Shown here: one piece after another, positions 15,782 through 24,256 of the stretch
How positions within the stretch are numbered: position 1 is the stretch's first letter
How the letters are laid out: each line of letters begins with the position of its first letter
Assembly (NCBI GenBank): GCA_902362875.1
Contig: CABIYF010000019.1
Location: 1-56,292 of the forward strand
Length of the DNA: 56,292 nt
From: Eubacteriaceae bacterium
GTDB taxonomy: Bacteria; Bacillota; Clostridia; Lachnospirales; Lachnospiraceae
Reading direction: 5' to 3'
Notes under the pieces: model-generated
What the model was told of the DNA's origin: nothing
Seen by the model: only the letters and a program-made list of their open reading frames with translations
Database searches by the model: none
Translations under genes and position numbers: made by a program

Positions 15782-15840
15782 TTGACGATAAAACAGTGGA
15801 CATGATAAAAAGAAGATGAGTTAATCAGAACTAACTAATC
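15782..15840 (+). promoter_or_regulatory. Haem-operon promoter and +1 operator
   Basis: TTGACG (15782-15787), 18 bp, TAAAAA (15806-15811). Directly at the predicted transcription start lies an inverted repeat, GATGAGTTA-N8-TAACTAATC (15815-15840, one mismatch per arm). Its left half recurs in the spacer before the Fur-like gene (minus strand, 725-717). A repressor bound there would block initiation; a metal- or haem-sensing repressor is likely. Confidence 0.6.
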
Positions 15841-15889
15841 CCACAAGAACATAAATAAACGTTGATATAGAAATGAAAAAGGAGAGATT

Positions 15890-18289
15890 ATGAGAATCAA
15901 AACGAACCTAAAGAGAAAATTCATGCCATTCGCTATGGCAGTGGTATTATCGGCAACATCAATGCCAATGTATATGACTCAGACAGCAATTGTAAAGGCA
16001 GCAACCGCAAGTTCTTTTGGAACAGAAGCAACGGAGCTTAAAGCAGGAACTTACACAGTACCATTAGCACTGAAAAATGCAAGTGATATTACAAAAGCAT
16101 CTATGGCGGCTGGTGCAATCGGAGAAAATGGAATTCTTACAGTTGATGAAAGTGGAAAAGCAACGTTAGAAGTTACATTACAAGAATTAAAGGTTATGGG
16201 GATCACAGGGGCAGCAGGTGATTTTCAGGTTTATCAGGGAAATGATACCAAGAGTGAGAAACAGGCAGCACAAATTCTTACAAAAGACGAGACAACTGGA
16301 AATCCAACAAAAGTAAAATTTGAAATTCCAGACATAACAAAAACAGCAGATGGTGTATATGTCAGTATGTACATTGATGCCATGAAAAATAATGTAAATG
16401 CATTTTTAAAAATTGATTATGCAAGTCTTGGAGGAAATAACAGTTCTTCCGATGGAGTAAAAGAAAAAACGATCAGTATTTCACAGTTTGGCGGCTATGA
16501 TATCAAAACAGTTGTGACATACAAAGACGATAAAGTTACAGATCTTGCTGTGACAGGAGAAAACTTTAAAGGAAAATTTGCAAAACAGAATGAAAATGAT
16601 TATCTTCCAAAGGCAGTCAACAAGATCAAAGATCAGGTAGTAGGATTAAATATCAAAGATCAGACAGCCTTTGATAAAGTTGACACTGTATCAGGAGCAA
16701 CAACAAGTGCAACAGCAATTAAAAATGCAGCAATGGAGGCGCTTGGGTTAACTCCAAAACAGGAAATCTTAGCAGAAGCACCAGAAACAGTGAAAGCTGG
16801 TACTTATGAGATTCAGATGAAGAATGTCACAGATATTGTAGATCACAGTTTATCAGCAGCAGATCATGATAAAAAAGTAATTGCAACATTAAAAGTTGAT
16901 GAGAATGGAAAGATGACATTATCTTATCCTGTAATTTCAAACACAGTCACAGAACCATTAGAAGTTCTAGGATTTAACGGATATTATAATGGATCAGCTC
17001 TTACAAAAGATGGAGTAGAAGTGACATCCGACGATGATGGAATCGTAACAAATGTAAATATGCCGCTGACAGGGGCAAAACCACAGCAGACATATAAAGC
17101 AAACTTTAAGCTCTATGTACCATCAATGGCGAATCTAAATGGAACATATGATGAAATTGAAATTAACAATGGAAAATTTAATTCAGATGCAACGATCACA
17201 TTATATTGGGATACTTTAAAAGAGGTGAAAGACCAGACAGTTCTTGCAGATGGAATCTACAAAGTTGATGCAAAGATGTTAAGAGCAGATGGTACAGGAA
17301 GTACATCTATGACAGACAAAGCGATCACACATAAAGTAAAACTTACAGTAAAAGATGGAAAGTATTATGTGACACTGAATTTCAAAGGAATTGAGGTTTT
17401 TGGAGAAAAAGGCTATGTCAATAAGGTCCAGTATTTGGATGGAGACAAAGCAAAAGATGTCACAGTAAATTCCGTACAGAAATATACAGATGGGAAAGTT
17501 GTAAAAGATGATTATGGAACGAACTATCCTGACCTTGTGACATTCCCAATGACAGATGAAGCAGTAAAATACAGCGTAGTTCCAATGCAGGTTTATGTAG
17601 CAATTATGGAAAATATGACGCCAGGATCTGGAACACAGAAAGTAAATCTTTCTCTGGATCTTTCATCTGCCGTAAAAACAACAGCAAATGATAAAGACTT
17701 CAACAGTGAAGATGTCATTGAATCAGCCAAAGTAACAGCACCACAGACACCAGCTGGAGTCAAAGCTGCATCTGCAGATCATGACAAAGTAAAAGTTACA
17801 TGGAACAAAGTAAGTCAGGCTGCAGGATATGAAGTATATCAGAATAGTAAGAAAATTGCAGATGTTAAAACAAACAGCTATACAAAGACAAAGCTGACAA
17901 CAGGAACAAAGTACACTTACAAAGTACGTGCCTACAAATTAAACGGAACAAAGAAAGTTTACAGTGGCTATTCAAAGAATGTGACAGCAACTCCAAATCT
18001 TTCAACAGTTACAAGTGTAAAAGTTAAAAACAGCTCAAAGAAGAGTGCAAAGATCACATTTAAAAAAGTAAATGGAGCAAGTGGATATGTCATTTATCGA
18101 GCAACAAAGAAAAATGGCAAAGACAAAGCAGTTTCCACTTTAAAGAAAGGAACAGCAGTTTCTTACACAAATAAGAAATTAAAGAAGAAAAGTACATATT
18201 ATTACAAAGTACGTGCTTACAAAAAAGTTGGAAAGAAAACAGTTTATGGAGCATATTCAAAAACAGTTTCCGTAAAAATCAAAAAATAA
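15890..18289 (+). CDS. Secreted NEAT protein with an FMN-binding domain and FN3 repeats
   Basis: This 799-residue protein has a signal peptide (about 1-38). The order of domains is: NEAT-like (about 53-178), FMN-binding (about 190-285), NEAT (about 300-443), NEAT (about 455-598), and two lysine-rich fibronectin III domains (about 619-799). The FMN domain ends with DTVSGATTSAT; in flavinylated proteins (NqrC, RnfG, PplA type) the Thr of SGAT, here Thr271, receives FMN from ApbE. NEAT 3 shows STSMTDKAITHKVKLTVKDG and VPMQVYVAIMENMTPGSG, where Met residues stand near positions that hold haem ligands. It has no sortase motif or C-terminal anchor, so it is secreted or held by its basic tail. Combining flavin and haem domains suggests reduction of bound haem or release of iron at the cell surface; this is inference. 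It leads the haem operon. Confidence 0.85.
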   Translation: MRIKTNLKRKFMPFAMAVVLSATSMPMYMTQTAIVKAATASSFGTEATELKAGTYTVPLALKNASDITKASMAAGAIGENGILTVDESGKATLEVTLQELKVMGITGAAGDFQVYQGNDTKSEKQAAQILTKDETTGNPTKVKFEIPDITKTADGVYVSMYIDAMKNNVNAFLKIDYASLGGNNSSSDGVKEKTISISQFGGYDIKTVVTYKDDKVTDLAVTGENFKGKFAKQNENDYLPKAVNKIKDQVVGLNIKDQTAFDKVDTVSGATTSATAIKNAAMEALGLTPKQEILAEAPETVKAGTYEIQMKNVTDIVDHSLSAADHDKKVIATLKVDENGKMTLSYPVISNTVTEPLEVLGFNGYYNGSALTKDGVEVTSDDDGIVTNVNMPLTGAKPQQTYKANFKLYVPSMANLNGTYDEIEINNGKFNSDATITLYWDTLKEVKDQTVLADGIYKVDAKMLRADGTGSTSMTDKAITHKVKLTVKDGKYYVTLNFKGIEVFGEKGYVNKVQYLDGDKAKDVTVNSVQKYTDGKVVKDDYGTNYPDLVTFPMTDEAVKYSVVPMQVYVAIMENMTPGSGTQKVNLSLDLSSAVKTTANDKDFNSEDVIESAKVTAPQTPAGVKAASADHDKVKVTWNKVSQAAGYEVYQNSKKIADVKTNSYTKTKLTTGTKYTYKVRAYKLNGTKKVYSGYSKNVTATPNLSTVTSVKVKNSSKKSAKITFKKVNGASGYVIYRATKKNGKDKAVSTLKKGTAVSYTNKKLKKKSTYYYKVRAYKKVGKKTVYGAYSKTVSVKIKK

Positions 18290-18352
18290 AATGAGGAACC
18301 TTAAAAGTCACTGCCGTTTCAGGCAGAGACTTTTGAGGAATCAGGGGGAAAT

Positions 18353-20047
18353 ATGAAAAAAAGACGATTTATCAAATGTATAAGTTTTATAAGTGCAGTG
18401 ATGCTGTGCCTTAGTATGATCATGTCGTCTTTTCATCAAAAGATAGAAGCCCAGGCAAGCCAGACATTGTCAAATGGAACCTATACGATCAAAGGATTTG
18501 TAAAAAATGCGACATCCGATCAGGCATCCATGGGAAATGCAGGGATCGTACAGCCAATGCAGCTGCTTGTAAAAGATGGAAAGTATACGATCAGAATGGA
18601 ATGTCAGGCATTATCTACAAAACTTGGTTCAGTAAATTTTAAAGGTTATCTCGCACAGATGGGTTATTTTCCAGACTGGGATAAAAAAAGCCAGCCGACA
18701 AATGAACTGGCAGAACCGATCAAAGTAGAATCCTATTATAAAGGTGTTTACGACAAGTATAACGATCCTCAAAAGGGAACAGATTCCACAGTGAAAGGAA
18801 AGTTATATCCCCATTACCTGAATCTGCCAGTAGATTATGAAAAGAAACAAATCTGGATACAGGTATATGTACCAATCATGGAGGAGATCAATCAGGGAAG
18901 CGGACTTCAGTATGCAAGACTGCAGTTAGACTGGACTACCGTCAAAAAGGTAAGTGATAACCTTCCAGATACAGATAATACCGGCGATACAAAGACAGTC
19001 GATAAAGGAGGACTTCAGTATTTGATCCTCTCAGCAAATGCACTGTTGTCTCACGAGAATTTATATACAAAGACAACGATCAACACATTGAAAAAAAGTG
19101 TAGCAAATGCGAAAGCAGTATACAACGATGCAGATGCAACGCAAGCCCAAGTTAAGCAGCAGATGAAAGCATTGTCGGCAGCAATCACTGGATTAAAAGA
19201 AAAGACATCCTCATCTTCTAAAAATACGACAAGCAAAACTTTAAATACCAAAAATTTAGAAAATGGTACTTATGCTGTTTCCGGAAAGATTTTGAAGACA
19301 GACAGGAAATCAGAGTCCATGTCAAATGAAGCAATCAATCATACGATCAAGCTGACAGTAAAATCAGGAAAATATTATCTAACTCTTGATTTTAAAGGGT
19401 TGAACATGAATTCCCAATATGGGTATTTAAAGGGACTGAAGTATTATGCATCAGGATATAAAACAAACAGCAGTCATGTGCCATCTGGCACATTAAAATC
19501 CGTTACGATCAACTCATATCAAAAAGATACAAATGGAAAGAAGATCAAAGATGATTACGGAACAAATTATCCAGATAAGGTGACATTTCCACTGATCAAA
19601 GAAGCATTATCTGATGGCTACGTACCACTTCAAGTATTTGTTCCAGTGATGGATGCGATCAGTCCGGGAAGTGGAAAACAAGCTGTTTATTTAAAACTGG
19701 ATTTGAGTTCTGTAAAGACAGCAAAGAATAACAGTGTATTTAAAGACAGCAGCAATACAGCGCCGGCTTCTACAGGAAGTTCATCTGGAGCAAGTTTTGA
19801 GACAGCATCGGCTTCGGATACAGGTTTTAAAACAGAAGAGACATCGAATCAGACACAGACAACAGGTACAGATCAGACATCATCACAGACAGCATTTACA
19901 ACAAATGCAGTACAGACAGAAGGAAGTTCGACCGGACAGACAAATGATGAAGAAGAACAGGATTCACCATTGGTGGTTCCATCGATCATGAGTATTCTGA
20001 TGTCAGTGATCGGAATTGTTTATAAGTTAAAGAGCAGAGGGTTGTAA
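18353..20047 (+). CDS. Cell-surface protein with two NEAT domains, membrane-anchored
   Basis: This 564-residue protein has a signal peptide (about 1-36), a NEAT domain (about 40-198, with ASMGNAGIVQPMQLLVKDG and VYVPIMEEINQGSG), a helical linker (about 215-283), a second NEAT domain (about 302-453, SMSNEAINHTIKLTVKSG and VFVPVMDAISPGSG), a Ser/Thr-rich stalk and a hydrophobic C-terminus (about 541-560) with a short basic tail. There is no clear sorting motif, so it is probably membrane-anchored. NEAT domains bind haem or haemoproteins; these lack the classic YxxxY pattern and instead have Met in the same area, as in Shr NEAT1. It probably passes haem between the secreted proteins and Shp. Confidence 0.88.
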   Translation: MKKRRFIKCISFISAVMLCLSMIMSSFHQKIEAQASQTLSNGTYTIKGFVKNATSDQASMGNAGIVQPMQLLVKDGKYTIRMECQALSTKLGSVNFKGYLAQMGYFPDWDKKSQPTNELAEPIKVESYYKGVYDKYNDPQKGTDSTVKGKLYPHYLNLPVDYEKKQIWIQVYVPIMEEINQGSGLQYARLQLDWTTVKKVSDNLPDTDNTGDTKTVDKGGLQYLILSANALLSHENLYTKTTINTLKKSVANAKAVYNDADATQAQVKQQMKALSAAITGLKEKTSSSSKNTTSKTLNTKNLENGTYAVSGKILKTDRKSESMSNEAINHTIKLTVKSGKYYLTLDFKGLNMNSQYGYLKGLKYYASGYKTNSSHVPSGTLKSVTINSYQKDTNGKKIKDDYGTNYPDKVTFPLIKEALSDGYVPLQVFVPVMDAISPGSGKQAVYLKLDLSSVKTAKNNSVFKDSSNTAPASTGSSSGASFETASASDTGFKTEETSNQTQTTGTDQTSSQTAFTTNAVQTEGSSTGQTNDEEEQDSPLVVPSIMSILMSVIGIVYKLKSRGL

Positions 20048-20049
20048 TT

Positions 20050-20991
20050 ATGAATCACAGACTAATGAAAAAATATAAAAAAAGAATATCGATATTTGCG
20101 GTCATGATGTCTGTTATTATGTTTGCTCTTGCAGGACAAAATGTATCAGCGGCAACAGGAAATGTATATACATGTAAGATTACAGCCTCATACCAGCACC
20201 CAGTAACCGGAAAGATTGAAGATTCCGGTGGAAGTCAGTCAAAGGCAACCGGTCAGGGAATGGTAGAAGGTTCTGTATTTTCCAGAGGATTAATGGAAGT
20301 GACACAAAGTGGTGAGACTTATCTGACGTTTCGAATGAGTCTCATTGATTATACATCAAAACACAGCTTTTCCGTACAGAAACGAGGGGCTTCTGGATGG
20401 AGTAATGCATCAGTTGTGCAGACAGCAAGTGGAAAAGATAACAACGGAAAAACAGCAGATTTAAGAATGAAAATTCCATCAAAAGACTGTATTATCCGTT
20501 GTTCCATGTATGTAAATCCGATGGGAAGAAATGTAATCTTTTATTTCTATCCATCTTCTGTGATAGAAGGCAATTCAGTAGGAATGAAAGCTTTGATCGT
20601 TACGGAACAAAGCTCGCAGACAAGTAGCACGCAGACAGATCAGGCAGCGCAAACGGGAACAAATAAAACAACAGCGAATGAAACAACAGCAGGAAATGAG
20701 GCAGCACAGCAGCAACAGACAGCAACAACAGCATCTTCCGCAGATGAAGCCTTAAATGATGCACAAGGTTTAAGTCTTTCGACTGCACCAAAAACAACAA
20801 GTAAGAAAGATACATCCAACGGAAATGAAAAATCAACAGGAACATGGATTTTGATCCTCACAGTGTCAATGACACTTTCTGGTTTGATCTTACTTGGTGT
20901 TGCAGCAGCAATTGTTTATTACTACCGCAAAAACTGGGAACGATGGGGAGCTGATAAGGATGAATATGATGAATTTTACAATGAAAAATAA
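20050..20991 (+). CDS. shp: Shp-like cell-surface haem-binding protein
   Basis: This 313-residue protein has a signal peptide (about 1-35), a Shp-type haem-binding domain (about 37-185), a Thr/Gln/Ala-rich stalk and a C-terminal membrane anchor (about 258-282) with an acidic tail. The domain carries the Shp hallmarks SYQHPVTGKIEDSGG, GQGMVEGSVFS and YVNPMGRNVIFYF. In Streptococcus pyogenes Shp haem is held by Met66 and Met153; here the equivalent residues are Met71 and Met158, the same 87-residue spacing. Shp passes haem to the lipoprotein HtsA, and the htsA-like gene is next, overlapping this one. The gene begins 2 bp after the previous stop codon. Confidence 0.9.
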   Translation: MNHRLMKKYKKRISIFAVMMSVIMFALAGQNVSAATGNVYTCKITASYQHPVTGKIEDSGGSQSKATGQGMVEGSVFSRGLMEVTQSGETYLTFRMSLIDYTSKHSFSVQKRGASGWSNASVVQTASGKDNNGKTADLRMKIPSKDCIIRCSMYVNPMGRNVIFYFYPSSVIEGNSVGMKALIVTEQSSQTSSTQTDQAAQTGTNKTTANETTAGNEAAQQQQTATTASSADEALNDAQGLSLSTAPKTTSKKDTSNGNEKSTGTWILILTVSMTLSGLILLGVAAAIVYYYRKNWERWGADKDEYDEFYNEK

Positions 20992-21970
20992 ATTGAAAAT
21001 AGCGGCAGGCATCCTTACAATAGCGCTTTTAGCTTGTGGATGTGTCAACCAGCACCCAAAAGACAGCAAGAAAAACAGCCAGAGTGAAAGTGTAGAGACA
21101 ATGCTTGAGATCACAGACCCAAAGGAAAAACAGGCAGTATTAAATGCGAAAGCTAAAGTAAAAGCACTTCGAACAACACCAAGGATCGTAGCGACATCAC
21201 CTGCGGTTGCAGATATTTGTGACAGGCTGGAACTTGATCTTGTGGGAGTGCCAAAGAGCAGTGTTTCAAAGATTCCAGAAAGATACAAAAAGACAAAGAA
21301 AGTCGGAACAGCAATGAGTCCGGATATGGAAATCGTATCTTCACTGAACCCAGACTGGATTTTAAGTCCCTCTTCACTGGAAACAGATTTAAAACCTAAG
21401 TTTGAAGAATTAAAAAATACCGAATATGCATTTTTAAACCTAAAAAGCGTAGCAGGAATGTACCGCTCGATTCAGGAACTTGGAGAAATCTTTGGAAGAG
21501 AAAAACAAGCAGAGAAACAGACAAAACAGTTTTTGTCATTTTATAAAAGTTACAAACAACGAAATGCAAAAAAGAAACATCCGAAAGTTTTGATCCTTAT
21601 GGGACTTCCAGGAAGTTATGTCATAGCGACGGAGAATTCCTATGTTGGAAATCTTGTAAAACTGGCTGGCGGTGAGAATGTTTACCAGAACACCAATCAG
21701 GAGTTCTTAACAGTCAATACCGAAGATATGAAGAAAAAAGAACCGGACATTATCGTTCGTGCAGCACATGCCATGCCGGATCAGGTAGTAAAAATGTTTA
21801 AAGATGATTTTAATTCCAATGATATCTGGAAACATTTTGAAGCAGTAAAAAATAAAAAAGTATACGATCTGACATACGAATATTTTGGTATGAGTGCCAA
21901 TTTTAATTATCAGAAAGCATTAAAAGAGCTGGAAGAAGATTTTTATTCCGACAGCAGGGAGGTGAAATAA
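20966..21970 (+). CDS. htsA: HtsA-like haem ABC transporter lipoprotein
   Basis: This protein of about 334 residues is a class III (BtuF/FhuD-like) periplasmic-binding-type lipoprotein. The lipobox LLAC places the lipidated Cys at residue 24. Conserved parts are PRIVATSPAVADICDRLELD, MSPDMEIVSSLNPDWIL and the second-lobe segment KVLILMGLPGSYVIATENSY. Because of the Shp gene upstream and permease and ATPase genes downstream, haem is the likely substrate. I choose ATG 20966 (AAGGA about 6 nt upstream); ATG 20960, 20969 and 20981 are alternatives. The gene overlaps the end of shp. Confidence 0.88.
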   Translation: MMNFTMKNKLKIAAGILTIALLACGCVNQHPKDSKKNSQSESVETMLEITDPKEKQAVLNAKAKVKALRTTPRIVATSPAVADICDRLELDLVGVPKSSVSKIPERYKKTKKVGTAMSPDMEIVSSLNPDWILSPSSLETDLKPKFEELKNTEYAFLNLKSVAGMYRSIQELGEIFGREKQAEKQTKQFLSFYKSYKQRNAKKKHPKVLILMGLPGSYVIATENSYVGNLVKLAGGENVYQNTNQEFLTVNTEDMKKKEPDIIVRAAHAMPDQVVKMFKDDFNSNDIWKHFEAVKNKKVYDLTYEYFGMSANFNYQKALKELEEDFYSDSREVK

Positions 21971-21973
21971 AAA

Positions 21974-23035
21974 ATGATCTTTAAGAAATTAAAAAAATCT
22001 GATCTTGAAGGAATCGATGCAGCCACAGCAGATCAGAAGAGACAGGAAAATAAAAAGATGCGTACAGGAATCTCATTTGCAGTAGTGATTATTTTATTGA
22101 TCATTTTGTTTTTCGCATCGATCAATATTGGAAGTCTGAAAGTAGGATTTTTCAAACTGTTAGAAGGTCTGTTTGTCAAATATAACAAAGACGTGGCGAC
22201 AATTTATGATCTAAGATTTCCAAGAATCATCATTTCCATGCTGGCAGGAGCGGGAATTGCAGTATCTGGAGTTTTGTTCCAGGCGGTTCTTAAAAATCCT
22301 CTGGCAGATCCGGGAATTATTGGAATTTCAAGCGGAGCAAGTTTTACAGCAGTGTTGATTACAGCATTTGCACCGACACTTTATTTCTTTACACCACTGG
22401 CAGCGTTTATCGGAGGTGTGATCGCATTTTTTATGGTTTATTGTCTTTCATGGAAAGGTGGATTAAGTCCGATGCGTATCATTCTTACAGGTGTTGCAGT
22501 CAACAGTCTGTTCGCGGGATTATCCAGTGCATTTAATTCGATGTCTGGAGGAGACCGTACAGGAGTGGCAGCGATCGTGGAAGCAAACATCACACAGAAG
22601 ACATGGGATGATGTTATGACATTATTGCCATACATCATAGCTGGACTTTTTTTAGCCATGTTGTTTACGCAGGAATGTAATTTGTTATCTCTGGAAGATA
22701 AAACAGCACGAAGTCTGGGAATTAATGTAAACGTAACAAGAATTGTAATCTCACTGATCGCAGTACTTCTGGCAAGTATTTCAACAGCAGTTGCAGGAGC
22801 GATCAGCTTCCTTGGACTGATCGTGCCACATATCGGAAGGATACTCGTTGGAAGTGATCATAAACATCTGATCCCATTTGCAGCACTCTCAGGAGCATTT
22901 ACATTTTTGCTTGCAGATACGATCGGAAGAACGATCGCAGCACCAAACGAAGTAAGTGCAGCCGTGATCATGAGTGTTGTTGGAGGTCCATTCTTCATCA
23001 TACTGTTAAGGAGGTCAGGAAAATATGCAAAATAA
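21974..23035 (+). CDS. htsB: HtsB-like haem ABC transporter permease
   Basis: This 353-residue protein has about nine to ten membrane segments and matches the FecCD/BtuC permease family: RFPRIIISMLAGAGIAVSG, ADPGIIGISSGASF and GAISFLGLIVPHIGR, the last being the loop that contacts the ATPase. A hydrophilic N-terminal extension of about 25 residues precedes the first span. GGGAGGTG lies upstream of the ATG, which follows htsA by 3 bp. It forms the channel for haem, probably as a dimer with two copies of the next protein. Confidence 0.92.
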   Translation: MIFKKLKKSDLEGIDAATADQKRQENKKMRTGISFAVVIILLIILFFASINIGSLKVGFFKLLEGLFVKYNKDVATIYDLRFPRIIISMLAGAGIAVSGVLFQAVLKNPLADPGIIGISSGASFTAVLITAFAPTLYFFTPLAAFIGGVIAFFMVYCLSWKGGLSPMRIILTGVAVNSLFAGLSSAFNSMSGGDRTGVAAIVEANITQKTWDDVMTLLPYIIAGLFLAMLFTQECNLLSLEDKTARSLGINVNVTRIVISLIAVLLASISTAVAGAISFLGLIVPHIGRILVGSDHKHLIPFAALSGAFTFLLADTIGRTIAAPNEVSAAVIMSVVGGPFFIILLRRSGKYAK

Positions 23036-23834
23036 AAAAGAACTCCTTGAGAGATTAAAAGAAGAAAGACCTGCAATGGAGGTCAGAGATTTATCATTTG
23101 CTTATGGAAAGAATCAGATATTAAAAGATATTTCCTTTATGATCCAAATGGGCAAGATCACAACGATCATGGGAGCAAATGGATGTGGAAAATCCACGTT
23201 GTTTTCTTTGATGACAAAGAATCTTGATCCAGATCGGGGAAAGATATTTCTTTATGGAAAAAATATCAGGAACCTCAAATTAAATGAATTCGCAAGAAAA
23301 GTATCCATCGTGCATCAGTATAATCAGGCAGCAGATGATATCACCGTGGAACGTCTGATCGCTTATGGACGTACTCCGTATATGAAGCTGATGGGTGGAA
23401 AAAGTGAAGAAGATGAAGAACTGATCGAGAAAGCAATCGAGGTAACGGGGCTTTCTGAATACAGGGACAGAGAGTTAAGCAAACTTTCCGGAGGTCAGAG
23501 ACAGCGTGTCTGGATCGCAATGGCGTTAGCACAAAATACCAAGATTCTTTTCCTTGATGAGCCGACGACCTATCTGGATATCCGTTATCAGCTGGATATT
23601 CTTCATCTGGTAAGAAAGTTAAATGAAGAATATGGAATTACGATCATTATGGTATTACATGAGATCAATCAGGCGATACATTTTTCTGATGAGATCATCG
23701 GATTAAAGGGTGGAAATGTCTTAGTTCATGGAAAACCGGAAGAAGTGATCACGACAGAAAGCATCAGTGAACTTTACGATGTTCACTTAGATGTCGCAGA
23801 AATCGACGGACAGAAATTTGTCCTGACAGTATAG
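23025..23834 (+). CDS. htsC: HtsC-like haem ABC transporter ATPase
   Basis: This 269-residue ATPase has Walker A GANGCGKST (residues 50-58), the signature LSGGQRQRVWIAMAL, Walker B KILFLDEPTTYLD and the switch His in MVLHEINQ. It is of the FepC/FhuC type used with siderophore, cobalamin and haem importers. Its start overlaps the end of the permease gene by 11 bases, so the two are coupled. Confidence 0.93.
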   Translation: MQNKKELLERLKEERPAMEVRDLSFAYGKNQILKDISFMIQMGKITTIMGANGCGKSTLFSLMTKNLDPDRGKIFLYGKNIRNLKLNEFARKVSIVHQYNQAADDITVERLIAYGRTPYMKLMGGKSEEDEELIEKAIEVTGLSEYRDRELSKLSGGQRQRVWIAMALAQNTKILFLDEPTTYLDIRYQLDILHLVRKLNEEYGITIIMVLHEINQAIHFSDEIIGLKGGNVLVHGKPEEVITTESISELYDVHLDVAEIDGQKFVLTV

Positions 23835-23848
23835 AAAAGGAGATGAAT

Positions 23849-24256
23849 ATGAAAAAGAATCCATTCAAAATACTATGGATGATCACAGGTTTTATATGCC
23901 TTTGTCTTGGAACGATCGGTGTGATTCTTCCAATCCTGCCAACAGTTCCATTTTATATGGCAACAGCCTTTTGCTTTGCAAAAAGTTCCGAAAGACTTCA
24001 TGGGTGGTTTGTAAATACAGGAATGTATCAGAAAGATCTGGCAAGTTTTGTGGAACGAAAAGCAATGACGATGAAAACAAAATGTACGATTCTTACGACT
24101 GTAACGATCATTATGGCATTTGCATTTGTCATGATGAAAAATGTTCTGATCGGAAGAATCTGTCTGGTAGTTGTATGGATTTTTCATATTTTATATTTTT
24201 TCCTTCGTGTAGGAACGATCAAAGAGAATGAAAAAAAGGAAGTGACTTATGATTAA
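23849..24256 (+). CDS. YbaN/DUF454-family small membrane protein
   Basis: This 135-residue protein has two to three hydrophobic segments and the DUF454 pattern: LGTIGVILPILPTVPFYMATAFCFAKSS near the start, then HGWFVNTGMYQ. The molecular function is not known. Members are often found beside haem or iron transport genes, as here. I choose the ATG at 23849, 7 nt after AAAAGGAG. It overlaps the start of the next ABC gene by 8 bases, so it belongs to the haem operon. Confidence 0.85.
   Translation: MKKNPFKILWMITGFICLCLGTIGVILPILPTVPFYMATAFCFAKSSERLHGWFVNTGMYQKDLASFVERKAMTMKTKCTILTTVTIIMAFAFVMMKNVLIGRICLVVVWIFHILYFFLRVGTIKENEKKEVTYD

Noticed and set aside
20600..20861. Long minus-strand frames opposite the Shp-like gene
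   Set aside because: They arise from the Thr/Gln/Ala-rich stalk read backwards and have no independent support.
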